From Chlorops oryzae (lineage: Eukaryota; Arthropoda; Insecta; Diptera; Chloropidae), in the NCBI GenBank assembly GCA_020466095.1, contig CM035808.1, positions 36,535,502 through 36,599,501 of the forward strand: 64,000 nucleotides of DNA, given 5' to 3'. The position numbers were made by a program, and so were the translations under genes. Of the stretch, positions 24,860 to 38,062 are shown one piece after another (positions within the stretch are counted from its first letter, which is position 1; the number at the start of each line of letters is the position of its first letter). A model generated the notes under the pieces. It ran no database searches, had not been told where the DNA came from, and saw only the letters and a list, made by a program, of their open reading frames with translations.

Positions 24860-26085
24860 GCCATAACTAAACAAAAAAAAGGGAAAGAAAAAACAATGAA
24901 GGAAGAAAAATCATATAGTTAATGGGAGAAGTTGAAACGGCTTTTCGATCCAAAATTCTTTGTTCGCAACTCAATCACGCATCGAAATGAACCAAGCAAT
25001 ATAAATTTCTCTCTTGCTATTTGTTTAAATATATAAGAAAAAGCAATATTAAGCAACAAGTTTTTATTCCTTTATTTGTATTTAATTTTAGTTTTTCTTT
25101 TTGATTTCGTGTGCCTTTTCCGTGTGTTTCATATAGAAGTTTTTTTTTTTTTTTTATATATAACATTCTACAGAAATCTTCTTGGGTGCATTTTTCAGAA
25201 CATCGAGCTTTAGAGTTTTCTAATTTTACTGATCTTTATTTTGCATAAGTTATTTACATCGTGGGTTTTCTTATATCTTATAATGTCTGTTGCAATCTAT
25301 TAAGTTTTAAATATATTATCCCAAAAACGAAAAAAACTAAATAAATTTAAAAAAAATACATGTATTTTATTTTGGCATAAATATATGTATGTACAAGCTC
25401 ATTGTGAAACTATCACACTATCGCTTTTCTCTTTCGTTTCCTTTGCAAAGTCATTGAAGTACCTAGATGAGTTCTTGTTCAGTAGCAAACACTTTGAAGC
25501 GTTCATAGCAAAGATTTATCAACTATTTTGTGAAAACAATAATTCAAAGTAAGAAAAAACAAAATTATTAAAAATTTTTTAAAAACTTGTTCACTTTAAA
25601 CCCCAAAACAAAAGAATGGAATATTTTTAAGGATAATTACAAATTTAAAAAATAAAAACAAAAAACATATTTTATATATGTAAATGAAGTAGTGATTAAA
25701 TTTAATTAGATTTAAACTATTTTTGAATTATTGCGTAAGTTTAATTCATTAAAACAATTACAAATATTAATCAAAGCAGTAGTGATTACATATAAAGCAA
25801 CAATAAATAATTTGAAAAAATAACTTTATTCGTTTATAAAACTCTGTAGTTTGAAATTATTTATCATGTAGCAGTATTTTTTATAAATCGAACGTACTGC
25901 CATTCAAAAATTTTGCTCACTACCGTTTTAAAATTTTATAGAAACAGTCATCACAACAATGGGTATAACCGAATGCGGCACTCTCAAATGAATATAAAAA
26001 TACTGTATATAAACTAATAGTCGCCATTAGTAACATTTTTCCATCTTAATTATTTTTTATTTTTATTTTTTATCTTACTTTAATT
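24860..26085. other. UbcE2H 3' flank, nothing else recognised
   Basis: Very AT-rich DNA that may include further 3' UTR. No coding or mobile element signature. Confidence 0.4.
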
Positions 26086-26094
26086 GAAATGGCT

Positions 26095-26190
26095 GGGCCA
26101 CAGATGCCTGGGGCATTACTCTGTATTGCGATGCGATACGCAATTGAATGCGATAGGTTATTTCGAGTCGCAATCGGAACGGTTGTTTGC
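26095..26190. repeat. Local repeat unit, inverted copy
   Basis: GCCTGGGGCATTACTCTGTA through GGTTATTTCGAGTCGCAATC is the reverse complement of segments at 26840-26915 and 27050-27115. Unit about 80-95 bp. The class is unknown. Confidence 0.55.
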
Positions 26191-26282
26191 ATTTATTTCC
26201 TTTTTCAGTTTAATTGGTATATTGGTAATGCATTTCCGAACATTTTTAGGAATCAAAAAACTATAAAAACCAGATACCCTAA

Positions 26283-26706
26283 GGGTGGTAGTTACCAAAA
26301 AGTTTAAGCTAAAGGCTAAATCTTAATCTTTCGAATTAAAAGTGGTAGTTACCAAGTCAAATTAAACCGGTTTTAGAGAATTCGATATTCGAAAATGTGC
26401 TGCCACATTTTTATATTTAATTGCAAAAACATATGGGTTTTGCCATTTTCGAACACTCTTTCAAACTAGCAGGCTGATGGAAAAACGTTAAAATTTGAAC
26501 AAAAGTATTTTTTTCTTTTGAATTTTTTTTTAACAAATGTTTTTCGTTTAGCTTTTTCTGCTCTTTTCGAATTTTCGAACATTTTCATTCTTAAAATTTA
26601 TGACTGCTTCGATGGGGTAATAAACCAGGTTTAATTGATTTGGTAACTATGAAAATTTAAGCGAAAGCTAAGAATTTACTTAAACCGGGCTGAGTAACTA
26701 CCACCC
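26283..26706. mobile_element. TAA-flanked MITE with GGGTGGTAGTTAC ends
   Basis: The ends GGGTGGTAGTTAC and GTAACTACCACCC are inverted repeats, each flanked by TAA (26280-26282 and 26707-26709). Three-base TAA/TTA duplications fit PIF/Harbinger. The AAGCTAAAG-type interior has no coding potential. Confidence 0.65.
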
Positions 26707-26802
26707 TAAGCAACGAAAAATAAAAATTCCCAATCATAAGTATTATCGACTGACGAACTAAAATTTTCGTACATTTCGAAATAAGGAAATTTATTCGAAT
26801 TC

Positions 26803-27120
26803 AGAAAAAAATTTAATAGTTATTTCGGATCTCTGATAAAACCTTTCAATTGCGACTCGTAAATATATACTATCGCATCGCTAATACAGAGTAATTTGGC
26901 CCTAAACAGGCTAAAATTGTTCTTCTAACGACTAAAAGTTGTGAAAATCTTCATTAGTTTAATAGCAAGGAAACTGCTAGGAAAGAATTCTTCGAAACAT
27001 CTTCAGAAAAAAATTTAATAGTTATCTATTTCGGATCTCTGATAAAAACCTTTTCCATTGCGACTCGAAATAACCTATCGCATCGCAATACAGAGTAAGG
27101 CCCCAGGCTAGTTCTTCTCA
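26803..27120. repeat. Tandem pair of the same local repeat
   Basis: The sequence from TTCAGAAAAAAATTTAATAG to AATACAGAGTAA occurs at 26803-26905 and again at 27003-27105 with scattered differences. The part TTGCGACTCG...ATCGCATCGC is the inverse of 26095-26190. Confidence 0.6.
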
Positions 27121-28900
27121 TAGTTGTGAATCTTCTTATTTATAGCAGGCTGCGGAGGTTCGAACACTATACCTCTTACAAAATATCGTTTTTTAATTCT
27201 AATGCGCAGAAACGTCCATATTTATACGAAACATAAGTTTTTTGTTAACACGTTCCTAAAAATACCGATGCTTAGAATAGAACTCGGCTCTTGAAGGATA
27301 CCAGAATCCATAATATATTCTTTGGATCCTTCTTGATCCTTCCTTTATTATATATTTTTAGCGTTCTTCTTTTGATAGCCAAGATCTAAAGCTGAGTCTT
27401 CGACAGTCACATCGAGAGTGCTTAATTAGTTTTTTAAGATATGTATTAGATTTTGATAAAATGCTTGCTGAGAAGGATTTTTCAAGGATATTTCAAGGGC
27501 ACTACGTCCTAAAAAGCGGTTTCTACGGTATTTTGAGTCAGTTCCTATCCAAAAACCAAAATCTTAAAATCCTTTTCAGGGGCCCGCAAACCTTTCTGAA
27601 CCGGCAAGACCCAATTTGAAAGCAGATGGCCCTTGATTGTCAAAATTGACGGTTAAAAAGTATTTTCAAAGGTTCACTATTGCCACCTATTGCAAATTCA
27701 ATAGTTACCGTTTTGAATGGCTTTGTGACGGATTCAGGTAGTTCTTCGTAGTGAAAGGCTTTGACAAATCCTTTTTAACTAAAGTATTGAAAAAATGGAA
27801 TACGGATTTTCCAGTTAAATTACACAAGAATGTGCCTTAGTTTTTCTTAATAAAAAGTTTTAGCTTTTTTCATAATAAAAATATATCATACAGTAATGGA
27901 AAAGAAAATAAAATTCTTTAAGAATTTTTCCTCTCAAACTTGTTTGGTCGATACAATTGGCGTTGCCTCGAATTCATAATACTTTCTTGAAGGAATTCCT
28001 TTAATGTCTTAAGAAGCGCTTCGAGGAACTTTGAGCTTCCAACTCTGAATGTCATGGAAACTTTACTTGCGCAGAAATTGTTTAATTCTAGAATCTAGAT
28101 TTTTTTTCTTAGTTTTTCTTGGCGCTTTATTTTTACTGTGATTCGAATAGAAATTTCTTTTAAGACTTAACGTCTTTTTAAAGCGTTAGTTAAAATTTGT
28201 TTTATTAAATGAAATGTGTTGTGTTGTTTTTTAAGGTATTTTTAAAATTGATTAATATTAAGAGGTATAAAAAGTGGACGCATATAAGACTTTGAAAACT
28301 CTTAAATTCTTTCGATTCAATTTTTGTAGAGCGTATTGGGGGAGGATACCAGTATCTCAAAGATACTCAAAGATATACGCAACTAAAGACCAAGGATATC
28401 GATGGTTTGCTTGTATAATTTGTGTTTATAAGAGGAAAATACTCTAGAGTCATTTTAAAACTGTCATGTGTTGTTTCTATTAGAAATAATGGAATGAAAA
28501 AAAAAATGAAAATAGCAAGCCAATCAGTTTTTTCATTCTATATTTAGAGCAGAAAACAGCATGTCCTGTGCCCGACTCACTTGTCTAGGGGCAAGGGTAA
28601 TGGGTCTCCAAGCTATTAGTTGTTTTAGTGGCTTGGCAGATTTTTCAAAAAATAAAAAAACAAATTTTCTGTTGGATGAAAGACTTAGAGCATATTTATT
28701 CAAAGGTTAACTTTTAGTTTTTCTACTGAATTCGAGTAAAAAATGTTCAGCTCTATAGCGGGTAGACGGTATCATGAAGCGCCCGCATGCAGTCAGTGTT
28801 CTCGAAGAAGTTGTTCAGTTCAGTATTTTTTCTACATTGGGATTAAAAATTTTCAAATAATTTTTATCGGTTTGGGAACTATGGAAAATTGATGTGATTT
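27121..28900. other. Intergenic DNA, nothing recognised
   Basis: AT-rich sequence without supported exons, RNA genes or clear transposon ends. Confidence 0.4.
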
Positions 28901-28908
28901 ATTTCCTT

Positions 28909-29100
28909 TTACCAAGGTTGGGCGAAATTTTAATTAACTATAGTTTCATGAAAATTCATTTCCGGAAGCGTAATTCGAGGTAATTCGAAATTGATCTATT
29001 ATTCTTGATACCAAGGTTGGGCGAAATTTTAATTAACTAATTCAGAAAATTCATTTCCAAGCGTCATTTCGAGGTAATTCAAATTATCCCTCAATCTTGA
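28909..29100. repeat. Tandem duplication of a 99-bp unit
   Basis: TACCAAGGTTGGGCGAAATT starts at about 28909 and again at about 29008. The following 90 bp are similar, with small deletions. It may be an end of an unrecognised transposon. Confidence 0.6.
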
Positions 29101-29191
29101 TAAAAATCACATACGATAGAGTAGAATCACATCAAAATGGGAATTGAATTACATTTCCCGAAAGGGAAAACAATCACATACCCGATAGAGA

Positions 29192-30660
29192 GAAACATAA
29201 AATATTCAACGGTTTACGAGATGGAGATACAAGTAAGTGCGTAACTTAGTTCTCGGCTACACTTTCCGAGATCGATTTAAGATTGACCTGAAGCCAATCT
29301 GTCAAAAACAAATATAGGGAATTAATGCAGTAACGTAGTACTTTCACAAACTGTAGTTAATAATATTAAACGTGTAGCGCCGTGCAACTGAAATAAGCAT
29401 AATTATGGCCTTCTGTAAATAAAATTTGAAAACATCGAATCGGATTGTGGGAAATAAATTCCATAAATCATTTTTTTATTACCACTAAAAAGATTCCAGA
29501 GGGCAAATATTTCTCTTAACGATTCACACTAGTTGCCTGCCGACAAGCTTAAAGCTACCACGTCCATCAACAACACAACGACAACAGTCGTTCGAAGGAG
29601 TTCGATGAGTCATTAACGGTGAGACGGAGTGGGGCTTCAAAGTAGCAAATAGAATCTGTTATGCGTGCTGAGTAATGGTGTTGCCCTAAAGGACTTTAAA
29701 CACTTTTTATGAAGCACAAATCGAATACGCCCATTGGGGATGGTTCTTAGATGTTGTTCTTGTTGTTCTCGTTCTTGTTTAGAAAATCGAAATTCATTTG
29801 ACGACAGGCAATCATGATGAGAAATCAAACAAAATTAAATGAATTAAACTGTTTTATTGATAGGAAAAAAAAACACAAATTAAAACACCTAAACAAAGAT
29901 CGATGTGCTCATGCAATTGTATTCATTGCTCATATGTAGGAATTCCCAACTGTATGGATTGCTCTTTGTTATTTTTTATTATTTTTTTTTTTTGCTATGG
30001 CTGAAAGGAAAAGAAAATTCCTTGGAAAATAACATAATGTGAAAGACAACAGAACACTCTCAGGAGTCACACAGTCTCACACGGCGAATAATGCTTTTGA
30101 CAGTTATAACCTTTTGTAATGTAATTCTAGCACCTAAATGTCGAAAAAAAGTGAATACATACGCGATGTCAACAGTCAGACAGACAATGGAACTCTGTCG
30201 AAAGTTTAGTAGTCTTCAAAGCCATTAGACAGCACAAAGGTAAAAAGGAAACCGATGAACTCAAAGAGTCACGATTATTGCCTGTTTGCCTGCCTGAGAC
30301 GAGACTTGCATACGGTATGATTGTTCGTATTTTCTTTTATTGTTATTAAAATTTATAGCTCGCCGATATGCTCGCGAGCAAGCAAGCAAATATCAAGAAT
30401 GATTTACTAATGTGACCAGCTGAATTGAATACGTGTTTCGATTGCACGGTGCAACAAGTTAAATGTAAACAAAATTTTGACTGAAGTTACTGAAAGTACT
30501 TGATAAATGTAGAAAATCCCTGTCTTTGGTTTTGCTGAGATTGGCTTCAAGTTCATTTCAAATCTATCTCGAAGACTGTGGCCGAGAATTAAGTTGCGCA
30601 CTTACTTTTGGCTATATCTCATAAACCGTTTAATACTTTGTTGTTCTGTCTATAAAATCT
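29192..30660. repeat. Inverted repeat pair, arms about 210 bp, 1 kb spacer
   Basis: 29192-29400 and the complement of 30435-30660 align along their length, sharing for example AAGTAAGTGCG, TTCTCGGC and GAAGCCAATCT. Divergence is substantial, about one base in four or five. The spacer has no recognised gene. It could be a foldback element or two inverted copies of one repeat. Confidence 0.5.
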
Positions 30661-32129
30661 TTTAGATTTAGATATGTATAAAAGAGTTTTAGTAATAACA
30701 GTTGGTACAAATAGCATAAATCTCAAAAATTTTAAAAATTTTCAAATCCATTTGTGGTCCATAGCTCCCTTATCTCTTGTGGAAATTTATTGGGTGGCAA
30801 CATTTTTCGAGATATTGAAGCAGCAGTTGGAAGAAAAAATCCAAGTTTTTCTTTTCATGTATATAAATTAAAAATTTTACTACATATATTGGACACTTCG
30901 GCATCATTAATTGCACTTTTTTGGAAAATCCTTTTCAGAAGTCCCGAAAATGAGGCTTGATAACTTCCAAGCATTATATGAAAATATAAAGAAGTAATAA
31001 TGCACGTTCAAGGATATCGAAGTTCTTATTAATTTGCTCTAAAAAAAAATTGCCATTTTACTCTTATGGTTCAGAAGCAATCGCCGAATGTGTTATTAAA
31101 ACCATTGTCACAAAAATACGTTGCATACCTTATGGCGTAAACTTGTAATTTTCATTCACAAAAAAATTTATTTTATTTTCAATTTTAATTACATAATATT
31201 TTTTCGCGCTTAGGGTCTAAGCATTTATATTACGAAATGTCAATTTTTGGCAAAAACTATTTTATTTAAATTTTATTTTTCCCTAGCTTCGATAGCTCTT
31301 TAAAAAATATGCGGAAGCAATTACATACAATCAAATCTGCAGTTGATTAAAATTGGATACATATGTCTGTATTTGTTGAATATTTGCAGGCGTTACTGCC
31401 TTATTAGACATCAGGTATCACTTTCAGAAATATTCTCAATATTTGTATGCATGTTATTGGGTGCTGAATGTAAAGATTTCTTCCCCGCCAACAAAAGGAA
31501 ATGAGTGTTTTTTCGGGAGAATAGGGTACTGAGACTAATATGGAAAAAGTCCACCTTTAAGGATCTCAAAATATATTTTTCAGGTATCCTAGAATGCACC
31601 TTTAGAAAATTCAAAAAGAGTCTGTGTGAACTCTGGTTTTTGATAATAAATTTTAAAAAATTTTCCATCCAAGGAGTTCCGTTGGGAGTCCTTTTACACT
31701 CCTATTTTGAGTTTTCCGAATACGGTTGGCTGGATTGTTGAAAAGCGGATATAATGATAAATTTTAATTATCCTAAAAGTCATGAGAACCTGGTCACCTT
31801 AACCGACTGCATTCGAGCACATATGCTTCGACATATTTGATGCCTTGCCTTAATATGAATATTTGCGCGGGTGCATGTCTTCATGCAATCATTTCGTCAA
31901 TTTTTTTTTAACCCTGTCAGTTCATGTTTGTTTTGAAGTTTTTTTTTTTATATGCCTGCATGATTTCGTTTACAGTAATTTCAGCGTTCTGCCACATTTA
32001 GTGACAACGAAACGTGATAAAAAAAACATTTTTTTTTAAAGTTAAAAAAAAATATAAGCGAAAAAGTTTCACAATCGAAAGGCGGGCGTTAACAACGTAC
32101 CACGAAACGGAAACAACAAAATTAGTATC

Positions 32130-34192
32130 ATGAAAGGACGACGTTCTACAGCAGTGAATATACCTGGCAGTGGAAGTGGTGGCAAAAATGCCACCATTGC
32201 TACGAAATCAACAACACCAAGCGCAAATGTTGTTGTGCCTGGTAATGCGCCGGCTGCTAACCGGGCTAGAAGTTTGCATAATCGAAACAAGACCATCTTG
32301 AAAACGATATCCGCATTTTTGGCAAGCGGCAAACGAAATTCGAATAACCATTCGAAAAATCGCGAGGCTGCATTGCAGAAACGTCGCTTGAAAAAGCAAA
32401 GGATGGACGAACTGAGCGGTAAAATAAATCCAAAATTATTGGAGGGTCTACGCAAGAAAACCAAATTCAGCAAGTGAGTACCTATGTTTGGGGGGAGTAT
32501 TTCGGGAATATTTGAACATAAAAATGTCCGAAAACTACCCCTTGCAGTGCTTTTGTTTTATTATTATGTTGCTGTAGATTTTTACCCCGATTGCTGTTAA
32601 AAAGTGTAAAAATAGTACAAGCCTGTGGCCAGAGATGGCGGTATTAATATAGATTTTCGTAGCTTTTGCACGCCAGGTCGGGAAGAGGTCAAGTTGAAAT
32701 TTCTCAAGACCCCTTTTATTTGAAATTATTCGAATTGAAAGGAGTTCTGCAGCAAAGGCTTCAATCTAGGAGTATGTTAGTGTTGAAACGTGGAGCCACT
32801 TGAAGGATTTCATGTGGAATCTCTCTCAGTAGCGTAGTGAGGGGGTTGAAGGAGGCAACTACCCGAACATCAAATCATATTTGAATTCTTATAAAGGTAT
32901 TTTGATTTAGGGTGGGGTGCGATGGTGGCATTTCCTCCATTGTGCCCTCATTGATCTCTCTAAAAGAATCAATAAGACTTTAGGAATTTCAAACTAATTT
33001 ATGGAAATAAAAAGAAATGGTGACTTATAATCTTACTTCGAAAAATTTACATTCGAAACAAAAAAAGATTCTAACATACATATTCGAAGCTTCCGAATTA
33101 AATAAACTATATTTTACTGAGGCAAAGTTCTTGAAACGTTTTTTTTTTTTTTTAATTATATAGTAAAATTTAATTATATAAGAGTTTAATTGAAAAAGAT
33201 TCTCATAGACAAAATTTTTAATACATTTGCTCCAACGGAAGCGTGACTAAACAGATTTGTGCTGCAGTGCGTATGAGCAACGTGATTAAAGGCTTTGAGC
33301 CAACGTTACGTATACGTCGCGTGCGCGTTCGACGTTATGTCGGCTTTTTTATTGTTTTGATGTTGTTGTTTTTCCTGTTTGTGTTGTTTTCCAGAGACGA
33401 AATTGATGCGCTCGTTCGTATTTACCGTAAATTGGTGTCCAATTGCCAATATGCCGCAAAAACACTGGCATCCAGTTCAGCAAGCGTTGTTGCGAAACCA
33501 GCCATTGAGGTAAGCTATTGGATTGTTTATTTGTTTTATTATTCTCGTGCAATAATTATGAACAAATTGTTTCTTTAAAAGGGCATCGATCGCATCGTTT
33601 TTCGAGAGCTTTTACACAGTACTTTCGATATTGTTACCGAAGAGATACTAATGGAACGAATATTCTGCAGCTGGGATAAAGCACATGAAGGTCTTCCGCT
33701 TCGGCTTGAAGGTATGTCAGAAATCACTCGAAGAGAATCAAAGTTCGATAAATAATATAATGGAAAATATTTAAGGTTGGCTCATTGGTCTCTCGGTATT
33801 TTTACGTGGAACACACACCGAACGGGCAGGATTTTGTTTTCGCGTTTACGATTTGAATGGCGATGGTTTTATAACGAAGGATGAAATGTTTACGCTGCTA
33901 CGAAACTGTCTTATAAAACAGCCACAGGACGAAGATCCTGATGAGGGAGTCAAGGACTTGGTTGAAATTATTTTGAAGAAATTCGATTTGGATAAAGATG
34001 GAAAGGTAGGATATTACGAAAGATGATTTTTTAATTTATTGTAAAATATGTTTTTTTATATTTTTCTTACAGGTATCACTGGATGATTTCATGACCACTG
34101 TGACGGAGGAACCCTTACTCATTGAGGCATTTGGTCAATGTTTACCCAACGAGAGTGCAGTAGTCGCTTTTATCTCTACACTTCAAGCTTAA
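32130..34192 (+). CDS. Calaxin/EFCAB1-like EF-hand protein, five exons
   Basis: Exons 32130-32473, 33395-33509, 33582-33711, 33776-34005 and 34073-34192, all GT-AG with matching phases, give 312 residues. The C-terminal two thirds resemble calaxin (EFCAB1), the calcium sensor that regulates outer-arm dynein in cilia and sperm flagella: the GLSVFLRGTHTE and DEDPDEGVKDLVEIILKKFD segments and the LLIEAFGQCLP tail are close to the vertebrate protein as I know it. Canonical EF-hand loops lie at residues 222-233 (DLNGDGFITKDE) and 267-278 (DLDKDGKVSLDD). The first hand (185-196, DKAHEGLPLRLE) has lost ligands at positions 3, 5 and 9 and probably does not bind calcium. A basic, low-complexity N-terminal extension of about 110 residues, from exon 1, is absent from vertebrate calaxin. 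A male germline role is inference. Confidence 0.85.
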
Positions 34193-34350
34193 ATAATTTT
34201 CAAATTTGAGTAACTTAGATAGCTTTTTCTCTTAAAAGGTCGATCACTGGAGTGATTGAGATTAATTGTTTAATTTAATATTTAGGCGCACCGTGTAGAA
34301 GGTCAAGTATCAATGATCACGCGCTCATTATTACTCATTGATTGTAGCAA

Positions 34351-34356
34351 AATAAA
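34351..34356 (+). terminator. Candidate polyadenylation signal of the calaxin-like gene
   Basis: An AATAAA hexamer about 160 bp after the stop codon in otherwise non-coding AT-rich sequence. Confidence 0.5.
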
Positions 34357-35045
34357 ATTATTGAAACTAAATATGCGCATTTCAAACTGGGTAGTATAAT
34401 TTTCATATTAATTTTTTTTAATGCATCACCAATTAAAAACAAGCTATCCACTTATTTTACTAAATATGCATCTTGTAAGTAAGTCATATCATATCGTTGA
34501 TTAGCATTTTATTTTTCTGAAACGAATCAAAATGATGCTCAATTTAATTTACGAAACGAATATCGTTCTAAATGGAAGTAATTTCAGTCAAGATGACATA
34601 ACACTCCACGAGTTTTCCATGAGATCATTGCAAAGGTTAACGCTCCATTTTCTTTCATGGGATTTATCAAACTGGTAAACTGAAAAAAAATATTTTTAAC
34701 GCTAGAATTAACTCGTGAATACTCTTATAAATTTAATTCGAATAGAATAAATGTTTCCATCGTCAATTGATCCGATGCTAGAGCCACATCGCTCAACGCT
34801 TTAAGGAAAAACTTTAAATATCGCACACTTATCACAAAACTGGCACAATTCAAAAATTTTTAACCAAGTTTTTGGTATTTGACTGCATTTTAATGCAGGA
34901 AAACCAGCCCCTAGAAAAACCAGGGGATGTAAATTATCATTCATGTTGATTGATTCAACAGTTAATTAAGGTTAATATAAATTCATAAGAACAAAATGCC
35001 TTTTGCAGAACTCGAAAGAGGTTGAATAATTATTTGAGAAATCCA

Positions 35046-37594
35046 AAATATAAAAATATAAAATATAAAATATAAATTATAAAATATAAAAAATAAAAAA
35101 ATATAAAATATAAAATATAAAATATAAAATATAAAATATAAAATATAAAATATAAAATATAAAATATAAAATATAAAATATAAAATAAAAAATATAAAAT
35201 ATAAAATAAAATAAAAATATAAAATATAAAATATAAAATATAAAATATAAAATATAAAATATAAAATATAAAATATAAAATATAAAATATAAATATAAAA
35301 TATATAAATATAAATAAAATATAAAATATAAAATATAAAATATATAAATATTAAAATATAAATATAAATATAAAATATAAAATATAAAATATAAAAATAT
35401 AAAATATAATATAAAATATAAAATATAAATATAAATATAAAATATAAAATATAAAATATAAAATATAAAATATAAAATATAAAATATAAAATATAAAATA
35501 TAAAATATAAAATATAAAATATAAAATATAAAATATAAAATATAAAATATAAAATATTAAAATATAAAATATAAAATATAAAATATAAAATATAAAATAT
35601 AAAATATAAAATATAAAATATAAAATATAAAAATATAAAATATAAAATATAAAATATAAAATATAAAATATAATAAAAATATAAAATAATAAAATATAAA
35701 ATATAAAAATATAAAATATAAAATATAAAATATAAAATATAAAATATAAAATAAAATATAAAATATAAAATATAAAATATAAAATATAAAAAATATAAAA
35801 TATAAAAATATAAAATATAAAATATAAAATATAAAATATAAAATATAAAATATAAAATATAAAATAAAATATAAAATATAAAATATAAAATATAAAATAT
35901 AAAATATAAAATATAAAATATAAAATATAATAAAATATAAAATATAAAAAATATAAAATATAAAATATAAAATATAAAATATAAATATAAAATATAAAAT
36001 ATAAAATATAAAATATAAAATATAAAATATAAAAATATAAAAATATAAAATATAAAATATAAAATAATAAAATATAAAATATAAAATATAAAATAAATAA
36101 AATATAAAATATAAAATATAAAATATAAAATATAAAATATAAAATATAAAATATAAAAATAAAATATAAAATATAAAATATAAAATATAAAATATAAAAT
36201 ATAAAATATAAAATATAAAATAAATATAAATATAAAATATAAAATATAAAATATAAAATATAAAATATAAAATATAAAATATAAAATATAAAATATAAAA
36301 TATAAAATATAAAATATAAAATATAAATATAAAATATAAAATAATAAAAATATAAAATATAAAATATAAAATATAAAATATAAAATATAAAATATAAAAT
36401 ATAAAATATAAAATATAAAATATAAAATATAAAATATAAAAAAAATATAAAATATAAAATATAAAATATAAAATATAAAATATAAAAATAAATAAAATAT
36501 AAAATATAAAATATAAAATATAAAATATAAAATATAAAATATAAAATATAAAATATAAAATATAAAATATAAAATATAAAAATATAAAATATAAAATATA
36601 AAATATAAAATATAAAATATAAAATATAAAATATAAAATATAAAATATAAAATATAAAATATAAAAATAAATAAAATATAAAATATAAAAATAAATAAAA
36701 TATAAAATATAAAATATAAAATATAAAATATAAAATATAAAATATAAAATATAAAATATAAAATATAAAATAATTAAAATATAAAATATAAAATAAATAA
36801 AATATAAAATATAAAATATAAAATATAAAATATAAAATATAAAATATAAAATAAAAATAATATAAAATATAAAATATAAAATATAAAATATAAAATATAA
36901 AATATAAAATATAAAATATAAAATATAAAATAAAATATAAAATATAAAATATAAAATATAAAATATAAAATATAAAATATAAAATATAAAATATAAATAT
37001 AATATAAAATATAAAATATAAAATATAAAATATAAAATAATATAAAATATAATATAAAATATAAAATATAAAATATAAAATATAAAAATAATAAAATATA
37101 AAATATAAAATATATAAATATAAATATAAAATATAAAATATATAAAATAAAAATATAAAATATAAAATATAAAATTAATATAAATATAAAATATAAAATA
37201 TAAAATATAAAATAAAATATAAAATATAAAATAAAAAATATAAAATATAAAATATAAAATATAAAATATAAAATATAAAATATAAAATATAAAATATAAA
37301 AATATAAAATTAATATAAAATATAAAATATAAAATATAATAAAAATATAAAATATAAATATAAAATATAAAATATAAAATATAAAATATAAAATATAAAA
37401 TATAAAATATAAAAATATAAAATATAAAATATAAAATATAATAAAATATAAAATATAAATATAAATATAAAATATAAAATATAAAATAAAATATAAATAT
37501 AAAATATATAAAATATAAAATATTAAATATAAAATATAAAATATAAAACTAATAAAACATAAAATATAAAATATAAAACATAAGATATAAAATA
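35046..37594. repeat. 7-bp satellite array (TATAAAA)n, about 2.5 kb
   Basis: Roughly 360 tandem copies of the heptamer TATAAAA, with occasional units of 5, 6, 8 or 9 bp. The edges are more degenerate (TATAAAACATAAGATATAAA near 37570-37590). The long open frame on the minus strand, an Ile-Phe-Tyr-Leu repeat, is a by-product of the array. Confidence 0.97.
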
Positions 37595-38062
37595 ACAAAA
37601 TTTTTAATTTATTTTAAAATATTTTTATAGTGAAAAACTTTATCGGAAATAATTAAGAAGCGAGCCTAAGAAAGTCAAACCCGCCAATGAATTGAATTGA
37701 AATTTGATAGCTGCCTTAGTATGCCAGGAAGGCAAACAGCTCAACGTCAAAGTCACCTATAGCTAACAGCTAATCAAGCAAACGACTTAAGTAAGTAAAT
37801 CGACTTGCATGCATCGACAAGCCTCAATGACTCTTAGAGACAAGTCAGCGCAATAAAAAGCTTTCTGAATACACCAGCCCCCGTTCAACTTCATTTACAC
37901 GTCATTTCTACAATATTTTTGACCTGCAACGCAAGAGCTGCATATCGTTCAATTGTATTAATCTTATCTAATGATGTGGAAATAAGTAGAGATAAGAAAA
38001 AACAATTTTTTTTATAAATTCCTCACATCGCAAAGAGGTAGAAAAAAAACCTCATATAAATA

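Noticed and set aside
36774..37598. 274-codon minus-strand open frame
   Set aside because: It is the translation of the TATAAAA heptamer array (Ile-Phe-Tyr-Leu repeats), open only because the array lacks stop codons in that frame.
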